64,000 bases of DNA from Nelumbo lutea (GCA_022828595.1 JAKGHH010000008.1:6251728-6315727); one strand, 5' to 3'; shown: positions 11,575 through 23,627, counted from the first letter of the stretch. Translations and numbers: made by a program. Notes: generated by a model not told the origin, from the sequence alone.

Positions 11575-11753
11575 ATGGTTTTCAAAACTGGACCGGATCA
11601 GAAAAATCAAGAATTGATCTGTTTTACCTTAAAACCATCATTTTGACTAAAACCATTAATTTAATCAGTAAACCACTGATCCAAACAATCGAATCATTCA
11701 ACCTGAGAATCAGACCCTGAACGATTCATTGTCTGGTTCAATTTTAAAAACCT
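11575..11753. mobile_element. GGTTTTCAAAAC inverted-repeat element, copy 1
   Basis: Ends ATGGTTTTCAAAACTGG and TTTTAAAAACC. The interior carries GGACCGGATC, TAAAACCATCATTTTGAC, CAGTAAACCACTGATCC and CATTGTCTGGTTC, motifs shared with copies at 25867, 31969 and 55247. Short, palindrome-prone and non-coding. Confidence 0.6.
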
Positions 11754-11899
11754 TCATTCAATCAACGCAGCTCAACCAATACATAATCCCTCACAAACGG
11801 TCTCAAAACATCGTTGATCAAAAGATTACATGTCTTAGAATACAGAAAACACACTATGTTGTTTTACTGTTATAGGCTCAGGCTGATAGGAAATAGAAC

Positions 11900-12060
11900 A
11901 TCTTGGGAGTTCACGTCCGGCCCAAATGCACATCTCAGGTCAATGGGAGATACTTTCCATACACGGTTGGAATGTCGTGGTGCGCATGTGGGACGCGCTA
12001 AGTGGTTCGCCAAGAAGGTTATACGCCAAGTGGTTCCATCTCGTGGATGTATCATGTGAT
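11900..12060. mobile_element. partial fold-back (GTTCCCAATGCAC family)
   Basis: CACATCTCAGGTCAATGGGAGATACTTTCC is followed by CATACACGGTTGGAATGTCG and a GC-rich tail. The motif order matches the family but the arms are poorly paired. The matching open frames on both strands are artefacts of this repeat. Confidence 0.4.
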
Positions 12061-12659
12061 GTGCCCTGATCAATTTTCAAATAATTTTCATCACGAAAGC
12101 AACAGTCAAAAGGATACACGGAAAAGCAAACTGGGAAAAAAAGAAAAGAAAAGAAAAGCAACAAAACATAAAAACACTATTGGCAATGGATATCCACCCT
12201 AGATCTCCCTTCTATCTAAAACTAGCGTTGGAGTCTGAGCCCAAAATCCAATTTGCTAAAGTAAGATTTGCCATCCCACAAAAAAAAAAAAGATTCAACG
12301 TGGGTCCAGTCCAATCAAATCCCAATAAGCCCTGATTTTTTACATCATGAGCTTCTTTTTTTTGGTAGAATACATCATGATTTCATGCTTTCACTAAATT
12401 GAGTGACGTGGAAATTATTGTAATTTGTTATACAGCTTGAGCTTCCACCTTTCCTAAAATGGCTAAATAGGTACAACTGTACAAGCGATGAGGTGATTAT
12501 TGTCATGTGTAAAGTACATAGTTATTATATTAAATAATATTTCATTCCGAAAAACTTATAATGTGAAGGAACGTTTGTTTTTATTTAATTGGTTAAATGA
12601 GTTTATTTAAGCCGGGCAAGTATTTCCGGATTTGGTCCTCACAGAATTGTGTTCATATT

Positions 12660-13295
12660 GTCCACACAGTCAATTGTGGTTGTGCATCAGGAATATCTCT
12701 CAATAAATGAAAGTATATAAGGATGAAGACATTTCTAATGCACAGTTGCAATATGCTCTCATGACAATGTATGTGTTTGGTTTCATTTACGCTTTTTTTT
12801 ATTTAACATTTGCATTTTATTTGCTTGTAAAACTGAAAAATGTAACAATTATAACTGTTTATGATAATTAGGCACCACTAAGCTCTGTATCAGTGTAATA
12901 GTGAAAAAACGCCTAACCTTTTGCAAAAATTTTAAAAAATAAATTTCCCAAACAGTAGATATGCACAAAAACCAACTCCACACATTAAATTGTGGTTGTA
13001 CATCGGTAATATTTCTCAATAAATGAAAATATACAAGGATGAAAACATTTCTAATGCACAGTTGCAATATGCTGCCATGACAATGCATGTGTTTGGTTTC
13101 ATTTAAGTTTTCTTTATTTTATGTTTATACTTTATTTGTTTGTAAAACTAAAAAATGTAATAATTATAAATGTTTATGACAATTAGGCACCACTAGGCTC
13201 TATATCAGCGTCACACTGAAAAAACACTTAACCATTTGTAGAAATTTAAAAAATAACTTTCCCGAAGGATAGACATGCACAAAAACCAAGTCCAT
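12660..13295. repeat. 317-bp tandem duplication
   Basis: Two adjacent diverged copies, about 12660-12976 and 12977-13295. Paired landmarks are AATTGTGGTTGT, GCACAGTTGCAATATGCT (12739 and 13057), GTTTGGTTTCATTTA, GGCACCACTA and TGCACAAAAACCAA. Each copy includes one fold-back motif pair (GCATCAGGAATATCTCTC / ACATTTCTAATGCAC). Copies differ by scattered substitutions, so the duplication is not recent. Confidence 0.85.
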
Positions 13296-13434
13296 TTTTG
13301 CCATTGAGTATATATGGAAAAGTAAGAGAGCGAAACTGTTGAAATGACTGTGTTTATTGAATAAATGCCTACATAACCAAACACCCTGAATGTAAAACAT
13401 GCACTCAAATTGTTTCCACATCCCTATCTACATA

Positions 13435-13530
13435 GCACCACCACCCTATGTTGGGAACATCTCCACTTGAATGATGAGCTAAATATTTTCAACGCACAGG
13501 ATAAAGATAGAGATGTGGGAACAGTTTGTG
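13435..13530. mobile_element. fold-back element (GTTCCCAATGCAC family)
   Basis: TATGTTGGGAACATCTCC is paired with AAATATTTTCAACGCACAGG, the family arm motif, with a short spacer. Confidence 0.45.
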
Positions 13531-14038
13531 GATAGAAAATCCGAATAGGTATGTGATGACTAAATCAGATCACTTTCGAGGCAAAATTTGTTTAAGTTTG
13601 GATAAAGTATTCTTGTATGATATAATTTATACCGAAGTATGAAGTATTCTCGGTCAATTACCTGATTAATCAATTTATCCCATAAAATACTCCAACTAAT
13701 AAGAAACTGGATTTCCTATACTTGTGTGGGACGTGGTACCCATAAAATACCCCATCATGCTCTTTTTTTTTTTGTTTAGCCTCTTCCCTAATTCGAGATT
13801 GAACAGTCAAATATTTTTTTCTTTGATATTTTTCTTATTTTTAAAATATCAATAATTAAAAGGGAAAATTCCCGATAAGTACAAACCAACCCTATGAAGA
13901 TCATATTCACACTATCACAGAGAACCTTGGGAAGGTCAGTAGTGTCAGTATACAGAACAAAGATTGCCGGCCAGTGTCGTCTGATCACTGTAACGTGATG
14001 TAAGAATCTGTTACTCCACGGCCTCTGCGTCTCGCGGT

Positions 14039-14545
14039 AAAGTTGAGCTCAAACCATGGTACTTCTGGAGGAAGCAAGGTTCCAAGCGATTATGGTGGAA
14101 GGTAAAGCCATTGACTTCTTCTGGGACCTGAACGCCGTCAAGTTCAATGGAGAGACTGAGCTGTAATCCGTTTATTATGTGGCCGTTGCCTGCAAATATG
14201 AGGTGCCGACCAGCACTAATTGAGCCCAGTTTGGTATCAAAGAAGGAGAATATATTTGGCAAGAAGAAATTCACCTCAAGAATAAAATTTCATGAGAAGG
14301 GCAGGCTTGATCATGAGATCTCCATAGAATTTAACAACAGCAGCAGTGTCAATACTAACAGTTGTGTTGGTGGGTTCGATCCAGAAATGGAGATAAAGGT
14401 AATCAATCCATCGCCATTCATAAAGTTAGAGTAGAAGTGTATTGGGATGTTCATGGCTGGTTATTTAGTCCTGGTTTGAGGCATGCATTATTCATATTTA
14501 AGCCAATAACATCAACATCCACATCGCGACTTCATCACCGCTTTT
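14039..14545 (+). pseudogene. DUF868 family gene, frameshifted remnant
   Basis: Fragments of the plant DUF868 family appear in order but in different frames: VELKPWYFWRKQGSKRL near 14051, then EGKAIDFFWDLNAVKFNG in another frame and ending at a stop, VYYVAVA, RCRPALIEPSLVSKKENIF-GKKKF from about 14201, and VEVYWDVHGWLFSPGLRHAL-FIF from about 14430. The segment that normally lies between the DPEM motif and the final WDVHDWLF block is deleted. The function of DUF868 proteins is not established. With several frameshifts, an in-frame stop and the deletion it cannot make the normal protein. No introns are expected in this family, so mode of origin is unclear. Confidence 0.8.
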
Positions 14546-16262
14546 TCGTCATTGGCATCCATCACAGTAAACGCCAATTTTTAGGTCAGCAAAGGGAGAT
14601 AGTTCTGGTGGATCATCTGGGTTTTGTTTGTTTATCTATGCTTGAAAAGTTGGATGAGATAAAACACAGATTGTATGAGGATATCGTATGTCATTGTATA
14701 GACATGATCAGCCAAAAAGAAAAAACTGAAAGAGTTAGAGCAATAAATGATGGTGGTGATTAAGATTGGGTTGTATGAGTTTGAGAGTGAGCTAAAGTTG
14801 CAGAGAGGGAGAGCAGTAGTAAGCTAAGATGGACATCTGGTGGGAGGAGGAAAGGGGTTGGGCAGAAACTTGGAAGTTAGCTATAGCTGGGGCTGAATTA
14901 GTTGAATCAGTGGACATGATCGGACAGGTCAGAGTGGAATATATCATCTAGATAGTGTAGCAGATGTGGACTCTAATAGAAGTTTAGGTATTTTGCTTCC
15001 TTTATTTTGATCTCTTGGAGGATAGCGAGCGGCAAGCAGACTCTTGGGTTTTCGTCCAGATTGTTAAGAGGTTGGGATCTGTTTTATTTTAGTGAGGAAG
15101 AAGGTAATGAATAGTATGTTTTATTTTAAGATTAATTTTAACATTTTTAAAAATATTAAATCGCAAACGAGATCATATACATAACTGACAGTCCATTAAG
15201 ATGATACTAAATGAGTTTAGTACTAAATTGTTGTATTTGGACACTAAGGATAATTTTGATATTAACGATAAATACACTTAAATTATTATATTTTGAAAAT
15301 TCGAACACTAGAATGTCGCATTTTCAATTTTAGATACTAAATTGAAACTTGACCTAAAGTACATGGTACCTATTAGAAATTTTCCCTGAAATCAGAGATT
15401 AACACCCCAAATCTTACCATCAAACCACATCTATACGTGTGAGATGAGAATGCATATGGAGTGGAGGCTGAATCTCATTGAGAGTGTACCACTTCCCACA
15501 CGGCCACACCATATCAAGTGGTGGAAATCGGGGTTCACGTTCGACAAATAAATGGGCATAAGGAGGTGTTTTGTTTGAAATAAAAGTTTAGGAAATGAAG
15601 ATAAAGATAGAGAAAAAAACCTGTAGCTCTTTATAAATACTGAAATACAAACCTGTGCCTCTTACAAATGCAAACCTGTACATCCTTGCAAATACTGAAA
15701 TACAAACCTGTACCTCTTACAAATCTCTGAAGGTAGTGTCAATCGATCCCTGGCCATCTATCAGTGTAACTGGGTCCCGTTTCTAACATCTAGATTTGTG
15801 GTTTAAGATTGAGATCGGTGCATTTGAAAGAGGTCCTTGGACTGTTTAGCATTTCTGTAGAAAATAACAAAGGACTGAAATAAGTGACGATCCGATGGGT
15901 TGAAATTCTGGATGCGACAAACTGACCCGAAAGGACCATTTCATACAGTCTGCAGTAATTTGTCTGTGAGAGTGAGAGTGTGACTGGTGGCTGTGTCTGT
16001 CATAAATCTTTTTTTTTTTTTTGTTTTTTGTTTCTTGATTCTGATTTTTATACAAAAAAAAAAAAAAAGAAAAAAAAAACTGCTGGATGGATCGGGTTTA
16101 GATGGATTGGATCGGGTTGAACCATAACGGTAAAGTAATCTGTGGATTGTCATCATGGTCTATGAGGCTAGCGTAGTATTGGCCTCAGGGCTCAGACAGA
16201 GGTGAGCCATAGGCAACTAGCCAACTACCTAAACCGTACAAACAAGGCCAAATGAGAGTGAC
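14546..16262. other. intergenic DNA
   Basis: No gene recognised. It includes a small tandem repeat of AATACTGAAATACAAACCTGT-like units at 15635-15725 and poly-T/poly-A runs at 16009-16075. The last few hundred bases are the presumed promoter region of the BELL gene. Confidence 0.5.
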
Positions 16263-16277
16263 GAGTTGATGGGGGCT

Positions 16278-16284
16278 TATAAAT
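16278..16284 (+). promoter_or_regulatory. candidate TATA box of the ATH1-like transcription unit
   Basis: CTTATAAATTG is followed about 30 bp on by the start of a long C/T-rich tract (16310-16450), as in many plant leaders. If this is the promoter, the ATH1 mRNA has a leader of several kilobases of genomic DNA containing introns. Confidence 0.35.
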
Positions 16285-16579
16285 TGTAATTGCTCCAATA
16301 ATTTCGTCAAAGATCTTCTCACCAGATTTTCTCAGCCATCTTGGGTGTTTTGCTTACATCATTCCTCCATTTCTCTCTCTATCTCCCTCTTTCTCATCCT
16401 TGCCAAAAGTACAGTTACTGCTACTCACTTTCTCTCTTCTCTTTTTCTTTCTCACCGCATTGGCTTGTTTTCTAATTAAAAGAGCTAAAAAAAGTAAAGC
16501 CTTTCTCTGAAAATTGTTGCTGTAAACATCTGCCATTAACAGCGGTTTGAACAGGGAGATTCCAGATACTTTGGTTGTG

Positions 16580-17497
16580 ATGATTGCAGAGAAGCAGATA
16601 ATGAGAGTTGGGGGAAGGCAAGGGAAACCAGGAAGAGACAGGAGAGAGAAGGAGATGGGCCCTCCAAAGCCTGCAACAGAAATGAGTGGCGCTGCACCAA
16701 GAGTAATGTTTTTCCTTATGTGCTTGTTTTTACACTCTTTTATGGCTCTTCTCTCCATCTTAAGTAATAAATCCATGGTTCTCTACTTCTCTTCTCAAGA
16801 CTCTTTTGGCTTTTTAACTCTTTCGTTTTAATGGTTCTTCTGAGTTGGAATTCTTTTGTCCGCAGGACCCATTGATGCATCAAGCTTTAACGTTTTGTTG
16901 GTTGTCTGAGAGAGAGATGATCATATGTGGTTTTGGGTTCCGGGGGCATAATCCATTTTCTATTTAATCAAAGTGAACAACCCACTTTTAATATTGGCTT
17001 TTGGTCATGTGGTTTGAAATAGGTAGAGATGATGAGTTCTGTGTGCTTTCGAAGTCCATTTTTTTGGCTTTTGGGTTCTGGTAAGAGAGACCAGACCACC
17101 TAATTTCTTGAACAATCAAAAAGAAGAGGTAAAGAAGTAGAAAAAGAACAAGCCTTTCTCTTTGCTTTTGATTACACTGTTTTGACACTAAGGGAAACCA
17201 ATGATTCATGCCGAACTTTTCTCTGCATGTTCTTGTTTTTGAGCTCTCTGAGACTTGCTTTTGTTGTCAATCAGTGTCAAAGATCTTTTATTATTATTAT
17301 TATTATTTTTTATTTTTTTGAACAGGGAAGGCATTTTGAGTAGTGATTAGTCAGGAAGGTGGTGAACCTATGAGTTGATGAATTCTTAGCTTCATTTTTT
17401 TTTTTTTTGTTTCTCGCCAGGTTTCGTGGAGAAAATTGCGCCCTTGGCATTTCATTTCACCATTAGCTATAGCGATTCTGCAAATTGATGGGAGGTT
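16580..17497 (+). promoter_or_regulatory. possible spliced leader ORF upstream of ATH1
   Basis: An open frame from ATG 16580 (or in-frame ATG 16655) runs to a good donor, AGA|GTAATG after 16702. An acceptor TTTCTCGCCAG|G at 17420/17421 restores the same phase into a 74-bp exon reading VSWRKLRPWHFISPLAIAIL and six more residues, ending at GGGAG|GTTGGT (17494). Splicing on to the acceptor after 17586, or reading through, meets a stop at once. The resulting peptide is about 41 residues from 16655, or about 66 from 16580. It lies between a TATA-like box and ATH1, so it may be a leader uORF, a separate small gene, or chance. I do not recognise the peptide. Confidence 0.3.
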
Positions 17498-19130
17498 GGT
17501 TTTCTAACGTTCTCCTAATACCTTCATAATTTCACCATTTTTTGCTTATTTTCCACATTTTCTCTGAAGGTTTTTATTTCAAACAGGTAAACTATCAATT
17601 GAAGTTCTATGCTAGAGTTCTGAGTCCATTCTTGTCAACCCATTCATTACATCTGATGTCTTTCTGTTTCTGCTTCATATTTGGTCCTGTCTTTACTGCA
17701 TGCGACGCTGTGCTTCAAGATTTATAACCTGAAAAACTGGTTTTTCTGCATTGGAAGGCCACGAATTCAGAATGTTCCCACTTAACATATTTCTCGTTCT
17801 TTCTGTAATTTCTTTCTTGGTTTACTTTCTGTTTCGAAGTTTATACTGCCTTACAAACAAGTCGTGTGTATTAAAATTTAAAAGAAAAAAAACCCATAAA
17901 TCATTACTTTTAGTTGGGAAACCATATTCTTGGATCTAACGCTTGATGGTCTTTCTTGCCTATTTATGTAGCAGAATTGGTCTTTTCCTATGTCCTCCTT
18001 TCTTCTTGACACTATCCGGAGTTACACAGATTACTATTAACTTTGCCCTGATTCTCCATAGGCTTTTTTTTTTTTTTTTTTTTTTAAGTTTTAGCATAGA
18101 CCTTTTACTTGATTTTTTTAATAGGCCTCTAAAAGGAACCCTAAGCTTTGTGCTATGTAGTTGAAAGCATGGCTTGTCCATGAGGCCTCTGCTCACTGTT
18201 GAACATGTAGGACTCCTTAGGGGCAATGCTGCATGGAACCTTTCGTGAGGAAACCAGACTCTGTCAGCAAGTTGAGTTCTTCAAAACCCATGGCCAACAC
18301 TTCTATATGATCAAGGCAAATTAACCAATATCCCTACAAGGTTGTCTCTTAGAAGCAACTGTCCTCAATTTGAGAGAGTGGGGAACTTGAATCTTTGTTC
18401 AACATGGGAATGGTCCTTGGTTTGTTGCTGTAGAACTTTTGGGTCCACAAAGCTACTGAAATTAAGGGCAGAGGTGGGCAAGAAAAACTGAGAAATTGTA
18501 TATGTTGCACTTGCATGCCGGCAGTATATTCACTTTTAAAGGGTAAGGTTCAAGTATGATGCTTAACATCGTCATTATCATGGGTTTGACACCATTTTCA
18601 TTCTTTGAGTCAACTCACTGATGTATTTCTGGCTTTCAGAAAAGGAGTGTCGAAATCATGAAATAAAAAAGAACAGAATGTTGATTATTTAAAAAAAAAA
18701 AAAAAAAACCAATGAAGGGAAAGATGTCAAGTCCAACTATACATTAACATGTATTATAACCATAGGTATCTTCGTGCCATGGGGAATTCCTACCTGAAAT
18801 CGGAAACTTTTATCCATTTATTTTATTCGTCATGAGATTTTTCTTTTATTAGACTCATAAGATAAATCTTATGTTATTTTGTGCCTTGTGTAAATACTTT
18901 TTTCTTCTGGGCCACTCACAGAGATAAATTTTCAGGGTCTTTTTATCTGATGAAAGATTGATAAATTCAGCTGAGGATGGCAAATAACCAATAGGGGCAA
19001 CTGAAGTTCTGTGCCCAAGAAACAAGTTCCTAAATATCTAACCTGATTGTGGAGGAAGGAAATCTACTGAAAACAGTAAGAAACTGCACATGAAATAATT
19101 TTGCTGATTGGTTTGATCTTTCATTTTTCC
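16703..19130 (+). other. probable leader introns of the ATH1-like gene
   Basis: T-rich, intron-like sequence with no protein-coding frame apart from the 74-bp candidate exon at 17421-17494. A strong acceptor (TCATTTTTCCAG) ends at 19131/19132 and would begin the exon carrying the ATH1 start codon. Exact leader structure needs cDNA. Confidence 0.4.
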
Positions 19131-19153
19131 AGATCCTGTGTATCTTGCTGAAC

Positions 19154-19225
19154 ATGAAAAATTACACTATGTCTGCCTTTGACTTTCATGGAGCATGGAG
19201 TAAACTATCTCAAGTCCACATTTAG
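19154..19225 (+). promoter_or_regulatory. uORF in the ATH1-like leader (23 codons)
   Basis: ATG AAA AAT TAC... to TAG encodes a 23-residue peptide ending SKLSQVHI. It begins just after the probable last leader acceptor and ends 48 nt before the first main-frame ATG. Confidence 0.5.
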
Positions 19226-19235
19226 AGTTGAACTT

Positions 19236-19277
19236 ATGGGTATGAACTGTGGACCATTTAGAAATTGTTGTATATGA
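19236..19277 (+). promoter_or_regulatory. uORF overlapping the ATH1-like start codon
   Basis: ATG GGT ATG AAC... encodes [13 protein letters not shown] and stops at TGA 19275-19277, which overlaps the first main-frame ATG (19274) as ATGA. Such an arrangement can drive reinitiation or favour the later in-frame ATG at 19310. Confidence 0.5.
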
Positions 19278-22200
19278 TGAACCATAGTTCTTTGGTGTCC
19301 CACTTCACAATGGAGAATAACATACCCAACACCTCATTAGAGATTAATGATAAAAATCCTATGGTTATAGATGCGATCCCTTCACATATGTTCTCAGGTT
19401 TGGTTTCTCACCCAAATTCGCTGGTTCTTAACAGCCGTAGCCAGATCATGACTGGGTATCCTGTGCTAACAAATGATGTTGGGGATGATCTCCATATGAC
19501 AAATGATGAAGTGGTTATTGACACTAGTTCTTCCATTTCTAGAAATATACCATTTGGTGGACCTGGTATTAGAGATTCTTCAGTTGTCAGTTCTCAGTCC
19601 ATTGATAACAGCGAGTTTCAGAGGCAGCTCGTGGAAGGTGCATCCCTGACTGCCGCATCACTAGCTACCCTTTTGGCAACAAATGGTGGTGTGCATGAAG
19701 ATCTCAACGGGGTTATGATTTCCTCTTCCTCAGCATTTTCATTGGAAGATTTGAGAACATTTGCTTCGAATGGCTGCTGTGATACATCAAATTCCTCTCT
19801 TTCAGCCTCTGTGAACTGTGGAAATAATGGAGGAAATGATTTTGTGCCATATATCGATCCCAAAAAAGATGCAAGTATGACTGGTCAACTGGATGGTAAA
19901 TGGGACTCTACCAAGTTGCTGGGTCCTCAGGAGATCAGTGCAAAAGCCTCTGTTAGAATGGTATGTCAACCACACAGTTTCATGGGAAACTTGGACCCAC
20001 ATGTATGGACTTCATCTAACAAGTCCAATATCAGTGTAAATAACCTATATGGATACTTTATGCACGGTAATGAGCTATCTCTTAGCCTGGCAATGTGCCA
20101 ACCATCTATTATCAGTGTCCCAACCATCACAGATCAGTGCTCAGAAATAAGCAGCTCAGGTATTATACGGCAATCTTTACATAATGGGCTGGGAGGAGTG
20201 GGTTTGGGTTTAGAGAATGCATATGGAAAGAGGAAGGAGCTTTCTCTGGGTTTTGGTTCATGTATGCCTATTCACTTTTCACAGATAGTATCTGGATCAA
20301 AATATCGCCATGTAGCTCAGCAGATACTTTCTGAAATTGCAACCTATTCCCTCAAAAATGTAGATTGCATGAGCTATTCAACAGTAGGGATTGGAACTGA
20401 GCCAAAAATTCCATTTTCATCTGAAAGAGAAGTTCAAACAAAGGAGTCAGATGAAACCGAAGCCAAGAAAGCTCAATTATTGGCTCTATTGCAAGTGGTA
20501 TGTAACTGTGTGTGTGTGTTTGGGCACGCGGCATGGTTATTCACTTTTTTACTTAATTAACGACATTTCCAATAATATGATTTGAGAACTTTGAAAATTG
20601 AAAGAACAATGCAACATGGAGTTGCGTTTCTGAAAGACACAGCCAACTCCTGCAACATCAGCCATGCCATTCTGGTATGGCATGTGATTTAACATGCTTT
20701 GGTCCATTATTTACCTTCAGGATTTCCTATTATGATTTTATTTTTAGGTGGTTAAACTATGTAGCACACATGGTAAATTGGTTGTGGTTTTGTTCAACTC
20801 AGGTTGATAACAGATACAACCAATGCTTGGATGAGATTCATACAGTCGTATCTGCATTCCATGCTGCAACTGAGCTGGACCCTCAGATACATGCTCGTTT
20901 TGTTCTTCGGACAATCTCTTTTCTATATAGCAATCTACGGGAGAGAATTGCCAATCAAATCCTTGCAACTAGAGAACACATCAGTAGTGGATGCATCGGA
21001 GAGGAGAAGTCATTTGAATCATCTTTCCTCCAAAAGCAATGCGCTCTGCAGCAGCTAAGAAGAAAAGATCATCAGTCATGGAGACCACAAAGAGGTTTGC
21101 CGGAAAGATCTGTCTCAGTTTTACGGGCATGGATGTTTCAAAACTTCCTCCATCCGTGAGTTCCTTTACTAGAATCATAGTTGATGTACATATATAGATA
21201 AATAACACATCTTCACATTGCCATTGATTCACATGCTGCGAAGGAGATATCCTTCATCTGAAGCACCCTGATCAGTTGATTGGTATCATTTAGTCTTTCA
21301 ATTCTCAGAAAACATGTGTAATAAGAACATTCAATCATATTATTGCAGAAATCCTATTGTATTTGTTCATCAAGCACACCTATATATTCTATTTAAACAA
21401 AACTTGTAATGCATCCATCTCTGTTGTCAAGAGAATTTCTACACTACAGAAGACCATCTTGTCTGTTACTGGCCGTGAAAATTAACTTGCTCTTTGCACA
21501 GTTGCAAGTTGCACTAACCTGACAAAGTTTCACCCAACTCCACCTGATTCCCACACTACAATTCCATGAGTGTGTGTCCCAAATGCATTAGCAGTCATTT
21601 CACGGTGAACCATGTGAATGTGTGTTTTGGTATCGATACAACAAAATGTGTCTGTGCTTGCTGTTCTCATTTGTATCACATAATTTGCTTTCAAATTATA
21701 CTGTTTAAATATGCATGCGAATCAGCTTTTTATATTCCATGATGCCCATGGACTAGATTATCTTAAACATATCCTCTAACATATAAAAAGGAATGTTAAT
21801 GCGTCTGTGTTAATTTCTGTCATAAACATATCCTGACCCCGTATAGATGGGATAAGGCTTGGATTATCCAATCCTTGTATTCTCTGCTTGGATGGTTGTA
21901 GCAACTCAAATCATTTCTTTTTCTCTTTTTTGGTGGTTTTGGTTGACACAGAACTTGATTTTGTGCCTGAAATGATTCATTTTCAATCCCAAACTTTATG
22001 GATTTTCAGGTATCCAAAGGATGCAGAGAAGCATCTGCTTGCAATCAGAAGTGGATTGACAAGGAGCCAGGTTTTTCATATTTTTAACTTGTCTTGGAAA
22101 GAGCTTGTATTTTTATCTTTTTGCTATTTTTGGCACCATTGTTTATTTGCCTATTTTTTATTTCCTTCGCTTCTGGTCCTGGTTTCAGGTATCCAATTGG

Positions 22201-22353
22201 TTTATAAATGCACGGGTTCGTCTCTGGAAACCTATGATAGAAGAAATGTACTCAGAGATGAACAACAGTAAAGGTCATCGAACTGAAGATGGAAAGGACA
22301 ATGATCGCAGAAGTCAAATGAGAATTGATAACCAGAGAATGCGAATGAACTGA
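19274..22353 (+). CDS. ATH1: BEL1-like TALE homeodomain transcription factor, ATH1-like
   Basis: Four coding exons: 19274-20497, 20803-21155, 22010-22070 and 22189-22353, giving 600 residues (588 if the ATG at 19310 is used). All introns are GT..AG and phases fit. Domains: N-terminal region with ELSLSLA near residue 267; SKY motif SGSKYRH at 340; BELL domain about 395-470 across the first splice junction (LLQV|VDNRYNQ); homeodomain about 501-563 with the three-residue loop extension ([14 protein letters not shown]) and recognition helix [13 protein letters not shown]. The 61-bp third exon inside the homeobox is typical of BELL genes. The match around [21 protein letters not shown] and [12 protein letters not shown] points to ATH1 rather than BEL1 or PNY/PNF. 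Known role: KNOX-partnering nuclear regulator of shoot meristem, organ boundaries, gibberellin and flowering. An in-frame TAG at 19259 bounds the open frame. The N-terminal [10 protein letters not shown] resembles the start of Arabidopsis ATH1, favouring ATG 19310. Confidence 0.93.
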
Positions 22354-22846
22354 TGAATCAAGATGGAAATTCGATTCACGTTCACGTGCACGACTGTAGA
22401 GTGATCTCTTGTGGGATGAGAGATGCAAATGGATTGAAGTTAATTGCTCCTACCTTCTGCGTGCTATGATCTTTTTCATGGAGTTGATGAGTTTCACTTA
22501 TTCGGTCCTTTCTTCAATGTGAGGATAACTGAAGCAGAGAAAAGTGGATCACCATTATTTCTATCTCATTCAGCTGAACTGAAGTGAAAGATCATGCATG
22601 CTGGCTTCTTCACGCAAGATCTTGTACATACTGATGTATGTATCCGGTTGGATGATTAGGCACCAACATCTATTATTGTCTTTCTCTTGCGTGAATATTG
22701 CATTTCTGAACATGTGAACTCTGAACTATGATGAGGTCATTATATTCTGGTAATTTATGATTTTATGTTAACGCCTTTTCTCATGTTTAGATAATTACAA
22801 TTTCCATTCGGGCTTCTCCAAAAATACCTCAAATATCAAAGTCTAA
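22354..22846. other. 3' region of the ATH1-like gene
   Basis: Non-coding sequence following the stop codon. No obvious AATAAA; AT-rich motifs near 22740-22770 could serve polyadenylation. Confidence 0.4.
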
Positions 22847-22944
22847 GGCTCTATTTGGGAAGAATGGAAATACATATTCTGCTATTTTTCATGAGCTGTG
22901 GGTGTTATTGTATTTGTATTTGCACGCTTCCCCAAATGGGACCC
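22847..22944. mobile_element. short MITE, GGCTC-ATTTGG termini
   Basis: GGCTCTATTTGGGAAG pairs with CTTCCCCAAATGGGACCC. The middle contains ATTGTATTTGTATTTGCA, shared with similar short elements at 23811, 29254 and 57852. A TAA precedes it, but the right flank reads AAG, so the duplication is not exact. Confidence 0.5.
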
Positions 22945-22972
22945 AAGGCACAGACAATAAACATCACATTTA

Positions 22973-23627
22973 GGGCATGTTTGGTTCAACTCTCATTCGT
23001 GTACATTTTTTACAATAATAAATTTTAGAATGGACAAAAATGGGTAGAATGAGATAAGATTGCTATAAACCAAAGAATTCTTTTTGTAGTTAGGATGAGA
23101 ATAAATTTGATCTGTTAGGTTACAAATTTTAATTTATTTTATTTTCAACCAAAATAATAATATAGGAATACATACAATACCCGTTTGCAGATTTATACTG
23201 GAAACATTAAACTTGCACCAGCAAAGCATAAATCAACCATGTGGCTCCCACATCAATAACACAATAGTGAAGACAAAAAAAAAAAACTAGAAAAAATTTT
23301 CCATTTAGTTGGATAAAAAATATATAAACAAGTTAAAGAAACAATTAATAAGACATCATATAATTGCTGAATTGAGTGGGAAATTGTGCAAATGAAGAAA
23401 AGAGTTTGGAACTTTTAAATAGAAATGGAATTCAAAAAATTGTAAAATTAAAAATAAAATAATACATGAAGTACAAAATGTCTAACAATTTTATCAAATT
23501 TATATAATAAACATAATATACTAAAAAAATCATAAAGGTTCATGATAGGACTGTTGTAATCAAATTCTTGTCCAAAATCAGTAAGAATTGAAAGAATGAA
23601 ACCTAGAGCAGCAAAACAAACATGACC
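22973..23627 (+). mobile_element. Tourist-like MITE A, copy 2
   Basis: Termini GGGCATGTTTGG and CAAACATGACC are flanked on both sides by TTA (22970-22972, 23628-23630). The left 100 bp match the reverse complement of the right part of the 10.1-10.7 kb copy, including GGTTCAACTCTCATT, TTTTAGAATGGA and AAAAATGGGTAGAA. No coding capacity. Confidence 0.78.

Noticed and set aside
16655..16702. MSGAAPR as the start of a DNA-3-methyladenine glycosylase (known start MSGAPR)
   Set aside because: Similarity is limited to a few residues and the continuing exon is unrelated.
16354..16776. 140-codon minus-strand open frame near the ATH1 promoter
   Set aside because: It is antisense to the C/T-rich leader region; the KKKRR and SLLSLPGFP stretches come from purine/pyrimidine tracts.
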